The notes beneath the pieces are model-generated. The model searched no databases and was not told the DNA's origin. It worked only from the letters and a program-made list of their open reading frames with translations. Below are positions 5,181-9,735 of a stretch of 9,735 nucleotides of DNA, one piece after another. The position numbers and the translations under genes were made by a program. The DNA is taken from the NCBI GenBank assembly GCA_002170735.1, contig NHIV01000053.1:3177-12911 (forward strand), in the 5' to 3' direction. The stretch comes from a bacterium TMED198. Lineage in GTDB: Bacteria > Fidelibacterota > Marinisomatia > SCGC-AAA003-L08 > D37C17. The stretch's first letter is position 1. Each line of letters begins with the position of its first letter.

Positions 5181-7477
5181 AGAATAATATTTACAAGAAG
5201 CACTATATCAAGCACATTGATCGTTCCATCGCCATTAATATCTGATGCAAGCGTCTCAATATCTGATGGATAATCAACTCCAAGAACGAAGTTTATAGAT
5301 ATGACAACATCAAGTATGTTGATCGTTCCATCGAAGTTAAGGTCTCCTACAACAACCGGGCTATCAGACTCTGTTGGTGGAAATACAACCGAGTCAATCC
5401 ACCCACAGTCGCTGCCTTCAGATACAGATCCGTCCTTGTCAAACTCCCACCTGTAGGTGTGCTCACCTTCTTGGACCTGGTAGGATTCCTGAGACCAATC
5501 AATCTCACCGGCCCATGATCCCTTTTCGGTGTTATCAATGAAGAACCTGAGGTAGTCGTAGCTTTCCTCAGATGAAACCTTCTTGTAGAAGCTGATAGAG
5601 CCTGAATTGGAGGCTTCCATCGTAATGGAAATAACAGATTGTTGATTATCACTAATGTTGCCTGACCTTGCGCTGTAGCTACCTTCATATGCCTCGTTTT
5701 CGGTAACGAACCAATCGCTGCTTCCGCTCATACTCCAATCTAGGCTGCTGAGCCCTGCCGTTTCAAAGTCCTCAGCTTCAAGACCTACAGCTATACCAAA
5801 ATTTTGTTCCCAGCTGCCTTGGTTGCTGCTGATTGCAAGGTTGAAGTTGATCAAGGTGTTTGATGGACAAGATGGCGATACAGAGAAGGCAAAGGGGTTG
5901 TTGCTCGTTCCTTGAGAGTTTTGACTTATATTGGGAAAACTAGAGTAGGAGTTTGTAACGCTAACAAACGGACTTGAGCTTGAAAGCTGGGCAGAAACAC
6001 CTGTGGCTGTTCCAATACCGATGTTTGATAGGGTTATGAACATGCTTGCTTGATCACCTGAGTTTATAAGTCCTGCATCTTGTGAAACAAAGTCCAGGTA
6101 TGGCTCCTGTGGTATAGGCTCCATGTTGAAGTCGTGAACAGAAGCGTTGAGATCATCAATGTTGACAGTTACAGTTTGGGAAAAGTATCCATAGGCCTCA
6201 GCTGTTACTGTATACGTTCCAGGTGATAATAGTCTGTAATAGTCTCCATGCTGTAGATCTGGATTAATAATTTTATCAATACCATTTACCTTGATGTCTG
6301 CGTTCACTGCTTGACCAGTTGAACTGTCCAGTACAAGTCCCTTTAGGCCTGTATGAATCTGTTCAAGATAAACAAGAAGTGGCTCTCTGTGTTGGTTCCA
6401 AAGACTTGAAAGTTGGTTGGAGTTTGGCCACTTAGTTTGACTTTGTTCTAAGGTAACATCAAAGTCTTGCTCCCATACATAGTTCCAGTCCTGCATTCCT
6501 CCATCTATTGCGTACCACTGTGAACCATTTGTTATACCATTATTAAAACCTCCTTGCTCCATATTAGGATGTGCATCGCTGTAGGCTGTAGAAATATGAA
6601 CAAACATATCGTCATCTGGACATGCTGAATATGATCCACTGTTAGGTCCATCGTAGGGATAGTTTACAACAAGCGCTCCTGAGTGCATGTTTGCAGATAA
6701 TACAAAGTTATGGCTCCAGGACCACTCCATTACAGCTCTAGTTTCAGGCTGTCTTCCAGATAATGTATTACTAGGGTCATAAAATTGATCAGGAAAGTCT
6801 CTGTTTAAATCAATGTTATTTGCATTATATCTCTGCCCTAACTCAAAACCATCGGGGTTCATTGTAGGCATGATATATATATCTGTATTATTAACAAGAA
6901 ATGTTGCTCTATCACTGCTTCCATAGTTCTCACACAACCATTCAATTAAATAAAGAGAAAATTCTCTTCCAGGAGTTTCATCCCCATGCATATTTGCAAC
7001 GTATTTAAATTCTGGTTCAATTTCATTTATTCCTGGATTGTCACTTATTTGCATAACCCAAAGCTCTTTTCCCTGAACGCTTTGACCTATTGACTCTAGT
7101 CTTGTTATTGATGGGTAGGAGGCTGCAATATTCTGTAAAAAAGCTGTGAGCTCATTATAATCATGGTACTCAAGCATGGGATTTCTTTGCTCTATGCCTA
7201 ATTTTTTTAGTTCTTCGTAGTACTGCTTTGCAAGGTTTGGTATAGTAGAAATTGAAAAACCCAGGTTTTTAATTTCTACTTTCTGATCATGCGTTACGAA
7301 AGCATGAACATGCTTTTGTGTTCGATGATGATCGATGTCAATACCTATTTTATTTAGTTTATCAAGATCAGAAATATTGTTAAAACCTATTTCAACCATA
7401 AATTTATTTTGGTGAGACATAAGTAGGCCAAGAACTAAAAATGTTTGTAGACACAATATATTCAATTTTTTTATCAT
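5171..7477 (-). CDS. secreted M14 zinc carboxypeptidase with regulatory, CARDB-like, MAM-like and dockerin-like modules
   Basis: 768-residue exported metallocarboxypeptidase that should trim C-terminal residues from peptides. Residues 1-22 are a signal peptide; about 25-100 is a propeptide-like region. The M14 domain spans about 103-375: zinc ligands His164 and Glu167 (NMHGDETPGRE) and His265 (NMHSGALVVNYPYD), carboxylate-binding Asn225-Arg226 (NNIDLNRDFPD), MPTMNPDGFE, and catalytic Glu344 (VTLEQSQTKWP). All key residues are present and the pattern resembles the CPD/CPE/CPM (M14B) branch, as does the following transthyretin-like domain (376-452). After that come a CARDB/APHP-like Ig fold (about 462-566), a MAM or jelly-roll-like domain (568-701, EDFETAG to CGWIDSVVF), and dockerin-like loops DLNFDGTINILD (712-723) and DINGDGTINVLD (746-757). 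There is no T9SS sorting domain. The ATG at 7475-7477 lacks a Shine-Dalgarno but begins the signal peptide. It is divergent from the M6 protease. Confidence 0.93.
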   Translation of the reverse strand: MIKKLNILCLQTFLVLGLLMSHQNKFMVEIGFNNISDLDKLNKIGIDIDHHRTQKHVHAFVTHDQKVEIKNLGFSISTIPNLAKQYYEELKKLGIEQRNPMLEYHDYNELTAFLQNIAASYPSITRLESIGQSVQGKELWVMQISDNPGINEIEPEFKYVANMHGDETPGREFSLYLIEWLCENYGSSDRATFLVNNTDIYIMPTMNPDGFELGQRYNANNIDLNRDFPDQFYDPSNTLSGRQPETRAVMEWSWSHNFVLSANMHSGALVVNYPYDGPNSGSYSACPDDDMFVHISTAYSDAHPNMEQGGFNNGITNGSQWYAIDGGMQDWNYVWEQDFDVTLEQSQTKWPNSNQLSSLWNQHREPLLVYLEQIHTGLKGLVLDSSTGQAVNADIKVNGIDKIINPDLQHGDYYRLLSPGTYTVTAEAYGYFSQTVTVNIDDLNASVHDFNMEPIPQEPYLDFVSQDAGLINSGDQASMFITLSNIGIGTATGVSAQLSSSSPFVSVTNSYSSFPNISQNSQGTSNNPFAFSVSPSCPSNTLINFNLAISSNQGSWEQNFGIAVGLEAEDFETAGLSSLDWSMSGSSDWFVTENEAYEGSYSARSGNISDNQQSVISITMEASNSGSISFYKKVSSEESYDYLRFFIDNTEKGSWAGEIDWSQESYQVQEGEHTYRWEFDKDGSVSEGSDCGWIDSVVFPPTESDSPVVVGDLNFDGTINILDVVISINFVLGVDYPSDIETLASDINGDGTINVLDIVLLVNIILGA
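5207..5333 (-). repeat. duplicated 25-base segment in the dockerin-like module
   Basis: Bases 5207-5231 and 5309-5333 match at 22 of 25 positions and share the exact core TTGATCGTTCCATCG (5217-5231 and 5319-5333). They are 102 bases (34 codons) apart and encode the two DGTIN-[IV]-LD calcium-loop segments of the carboxypeptidase. Identity at third codon positions suggests recent duplication or gene conversion between the halves. The dockerin halves of the S1 protease are less alike at the DNA level. Confidence 0.7.
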
Positions 7478-7595
7478 AAATTAAATTTACATCAATATTG
7501 TTATAACAGTGTTGTAAAAAGATGTTACTAAATAGTAGTCGATAAAAATAAAAAATTGTTGTAAAATTTATTGATCAAATATAAAGTTTTACAAA
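7478..7595. promoter_or_regulatory. divergent control region between the carboxypeptidase and the M6 protease
   Basis: This 118-base AT-rich gap must hold the promoters of both secreted peptidases. It contains a perfect 10-base palindrome TGTTATAACA (7499-7508), a second palindrome TTGATCAA (7571-7578), and the direct repeat GTTGTAAAA at 7511-7519 and 7558-7566. Toward the carboxypeptidase, the minus strand offers a TTTACA -35-like hexamer (7518-7513). Toward the M6 gene, TTGTTG (7556-7561) and TATAAA (7580-7585) are 18 bases apart, but would leave only a few bases of leader. These are weak matches in AT-rich DNA. Neither gene has a Shine-Dalgarno. Confidence 0.4.
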
Positions 7596-9735
7596 ATGAT
7601 TAAACATCTATATACATTGTTTTTATTATTAGGTTTTTTATTTTCAATTCCTGCAAGTGGTTTAAAGTTTAGTGCTAACCAGCCTGATGGTACAATTTTA
7701 GAAATTATTCCAAGGGGAGATGAGTGGCAGGGATGGGTAGAGGTTGAGTCCGGCCACACAATTGCTAAGGACAAGGACGGCTACTGGAAATATATTACTG
7801 GCTATAAATCTGGAGCATATCAATTTACAACTATTAGGGCAGACTATAGTCCGCCAAATAATTTAGTTCCTCATATCAAACCTCCTAGGCAGGATATGGA
7901 CGTTGAGCACAAGCCTATTAATTTAAAAAATTTGAGGTTTACCACCTTCAACGTTCCTTTTCTATTAATTGATTATCCAGATATGCCAAATACATATTCG
8001 CAGCAGGAGCTCGATAATGTATTAAACCAAGAAGGTTACACAGGCCCTATGGGCCAAACAGGTAGCTTTCGAGATTTCTATATTGAAAATTCATATGGAC
8101 AGTTTATTGCAAACTCTGTTACGATTGGATGGTTTACAGCTTCTGAAGATTATCATGTTTATGGAGATGGAGCACCAAATGGATATGCAATGGTTCATGA
8201 GATGATTGGCCAGGCCATTGATGAAGCAGAGGCTCAAGGAGTTGATTGGAGTCAGTTTGACAATGATGGAGATGGATACGTTGATGCACTTAATATTATT
8301 CATGCAGGACCTGGTGCAGAAGAAGGAAACAGCACCTATGTATGGTCCCACAAGTGGAGCCTCAATCCAAATTATGGTTCTTATGGTGATCAATCTAGAT
8401 ACTATGATGGTGTATGGATAAATAACTATACAATTAACCCCGAGAAGCAAAGTCTTGGTTATGATGGCAATCCAGGTATTGTTCACATAGGGGTAATATC
8501 TCATGAGTTTGGCCATGCACTTGGTCTGCCAGATCTCTATGATATAGATTATTCATCTAATGGTATAGGAACTTGGGGGCTGATGTCAGGAGGATCTTGG
8601 GGAGGAAATGGCTCATCTCCATGGTACCCATCACACTACTGTGCATGGTCAAAGGTAACCCTTGGCTGGGTTGATCCTATTGACATTGATGATCCACAGA
8701 TTACGATATCTGACATTGAAAATGTAGAGTTTACTCCTCTTATATATAGAATGAAGGGATACCAAGATGGAAGTGAATACTTCCTTTTTGAGAATAGACA
8801 AAGGGTTGGATTCGATCAAACTATAAAACAAACTGGTATGTTGGTATGGCATATAGATGAAAGCATAGGTGGCTATTCAAACAATGACAATACAAATGAC
8901 TGGCACAGAAGAGTTGATGTAGAACAGGCAGATGGTACATATGGGCTTAACAATGGCTATAATGACGGCGACAGTGGAGACCCATGGCCAGGGAGCTCTG
9001 GAAACATGTCCTTTAGCTATGATACTACTCCAAATTCAAGGTACTACACTGGTGAATCTTCAGGGGTTACAGTTAAGGATATCACCGAGAATAATGGGCT
9101 TGTATCAGCTACGTTTAGGATGCTACCCAATATGGTTCAGGATGAAATAATATTTTTAGAAAATACAGGAGATGGGGATGGGATTCCAAACCCTGGTGAA
9201 GAGGGTAATTTGTCAATTGATATTTATAACCCCTCGCCATATTTGATTAGCGATTTAAGTGGTGTATTATTTATGAATGATAGCTATATCAATCCACTTG
9301 ATGAACAAATCTCTTTTTCAGATTCTCAGCCATATGATTCTGCATCAGGACTTTCAGATGTTATTGTTTCAATTTCACCAGAAGCTCCACTTGGTGAGCA
9401 TACAGTTGGTTTGCAGCTATTTGGAATAATAGATGGAGAAGACTTCTATCAGGAGCTTAGCATTGCTTTTACTGTTTCAATTGATCAGCTTGGGTTCCCA
9501 CAGGATCTTGTAGATGAAAATGAAAATTTAGATTTTAGAACGATACTTACATCTCCTTCCATGGGAGATATAAACTCCGATAGTATACAGGACATCATTG
9601 TTGGCGATAATACAGGACTAGTAAGTGTATATGATGTATTAGGAAATGAATTAATCAATCATATTTGGCCTTTTGATGTAGGAAGTAAGGTGTATGCATC
9701 CCCCTCTATTGCTGACATGGATAGAGATAGTTACG
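7596..9735 (+). CDS. secreted M6 (immune-inhibitor-A-like) metalloprotease, 3' end outside window
   Basis: Open from the ATG at 7596 to the right edge (713 complete codons, no stop). Residues 1-21 are a signal peptide (MIKHLYTLFLLLGFLFSIPA). A propeptide-like region follows, with LLIDYPD (124-130) and SFRDFYIENSYGQF (157-170), both typical of M6 enzymes. The zinc site HEFGHALGLPDLYD places His303, catalytic Glu304, His307 and presumed third ligand Asp313; the Met-turn is WGLMSGGSW (Met330), then SPWYPSHYCAWSKVTLGW. After the catalytic region come an Ig-like domain with GDGDGIPNPGEEG (about 515-640) and FG-GAP/VCBS-like calcium loops DINSDSIQD (658-666) and DMDRDSY at the edge. M6 enzymes are secreted endopeptidases. 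Whether this one ends in a dockerin or a T9SS sorting domain cannot be seen. The start has no Shine-Dalgarno but begins the signal peptide. It is transcribed divergently from the M14 carboxypeptidase. Confidence 0.93.
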   Translation, partial: MIKHLYTLFLLLGFLFSIPASGLKFSANQPDGTILEIIPRGDEWQGWVEVESGHTIAKDKDGYWKYITGYKSGAYQFTTIRADYSPPNNLVPHIKPPRQDMDVEHKPINLKNLRFTTFNVPFLLIDYPDMPNTYSQQELDNVLNQEGYTGPMGQTGSFRDFYIENSYGQFIANSVTIGWFTASEDYHVYGDGAPNGYAMVHEMIGQAIDEAEAQGVDWSQFDNDGDGYVDALNIIHAGPGAEEGNSTYVWSHKWSLNPNYGSYGDQSRYYDGVWINNYTINPEKQSLGYDGNPGIVHIGVISHEFGHALGLPDLYDIDYSSNGIGTWGLMSGGSWGGNGSSPWYPSHYCAWSKVTLGWVDPIDIDDPQITISDIENVEFTPLIYRMKGYQDGSEYFLFENRQRVGFDQTIKQTGMLVWHIDESIGGYSNNDNTNDWHRRVDVEQADGTYGLNNGYNDGDSGDPWPGSSGNMSFSYDTTPNSRYYTGESSGVTVKDITENNGLVSATFRMLPNMVQDEIIFLENTGDGDGIPNPGEEGNLSIDIYNPSPYLISDLSGVLFMNDSYINPLDEQISFSDSQPYDSASGLSDVIVSISPEAPLGEHTVGLQLFGIIDGEDFYQELSIAFTVSIDQLGFPQDLVDENENLDFRTILTSPSMGDINSDSIQDIIVGDNTGLVSVYDVLGNELINHIWPFDVGSKVYASPSIADMDRDSY

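Noticed and set aside
5347..5688. 113-codon minus-strand open frame overlapping the carboxypeptidase
   Set aside because: It lies in another frame of a gene with clear domain structure, has low-complexity Arg/Ser/Thr-rich translation and no family pattern.
4374..6350. Higher GC stretch as a sign of horizontal transfer
   Set aside because: Hand-counted 60-base lines here often reach 45-58% GC against 28-42% in the 5' half of the carboxypeptidase, but values fluctuate (40% and 33% lines also occur) and parts of the S1 protease gene reach 47%, so no sharp boundary is supported.
8091..8516. 141-codon minus-strand open frame opposite the M6 protease
   Set aside because: It is antisense to the M6 catalytic region, including the HEFGH motif; its Ile- and Cys-rich translation is a mirror of that codon usage.
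8206..9150. Two short plus-strand open frames (8206-8421 and 8932-9150)
   Set aside because: Both are +1 shadows of the continuous M6 protease frame, which has no stop from 7596 to 9735.
4254..9581. Exact 15-base match GATATAAACTCCGAT at 4254-4268 and 9567-9581
   Set aside because: Both encode the DINSD calcium-loop core, one in a dockerin-like loop and one in an FG-GAP-like loop; shared codon use for the same short motif explains it without a mobile or regulatory element.
1..9735. CRISPR arrays, tRNA or rRNA genes, insertion sequences
   Set aside because: No regularly spaced repeats, cloverleaf-like segments, transposase motifs or flanking inverted repeats were seen on either strand.

Overview
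The window looks like an AT-rich genome of the FCB superphylum, most likely a marine Marinimicrobia (SAR406)-type bacterium. The evidence is a type IX secretion (T9SS)-style C-terminal sorting domain (SYPNPFNPTT...), dockerin-like calcium modules ending secreted peptidases, the CTDPxATNYxPxA...DGSC module typical of marine FCB proteins, a TPR/LuxR-type regulator of the kind frequent in Bacteroidota relatives, and only one obvious Shine-Dalgarno among five visible starts. The phylum is an inference; no rRNA or other marker gene is present.

Layout, left to right. (1) 1-1470 (+): C-terminal part of a soluble TPR regulator with a coiled coil and a LuxR/GerE-type helix-turn-helix; it is cut by the left edge. 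(2) 1556-2260 (+): a small secreted protein made of a signal peptide, one cohesin-like beta-sandwich and a T9SS sorting domain. It has a good ribosome binding site and a strong intrinsic terminator, so it is probably its own transcription unit. (3) 2385-4322 (+): a secreted S1 serine endopeptidase of the lysyl/glutamyl-endopeptidase type, with a DGSC module, a second cohesin-like module and a C-terminal dockerin-like pair. (4) 4374-5030 (+): a YwaF/TMEM164-type membrane protein. (5) 5022-5180 (-): the orphan C-terminal tail of an M16 (insulinase-type) peptidase, out of frame with and abutting the next gene. (6) 5171-7477 (-): a secreted M14 zinc carboxypeptidase with several accessory domains and a dockerin-like C-terminus. 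(7) 7596 to the right edge (+): a secreted M6 (immune-inhibitor-A-like) metalloprotease running out of the window in FG-GAP-like repeats. Genes 6 and 7 are divergent over a 118-base intergenic region.

How the genes may work together. The window is an exoproteolytic cluster: an endopeptidase (S1), a metallo-endopeptidase (M6), an exopeptidase (M14) and a vestige of a fourth class (M16), suited to breaking down extracellular protein. The most interesting point is architectural. Two of the peptidases end in dockerin-like DxNxDG...D pairs instead of a T9SS sorting domain, while the small neighbour has a cohesin-like domain attached to a T9SS sorting domain. This suggests, without proving, a minimal cellulosome-like arrangement ('proteosome') in which a surface-anchored cohesin protein displays dockerin-tagged peptidases. 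No gene-free stretch exceeds about 125 bases. No tRNA, rRNA, CRISPR array or insertion sequence was seen.
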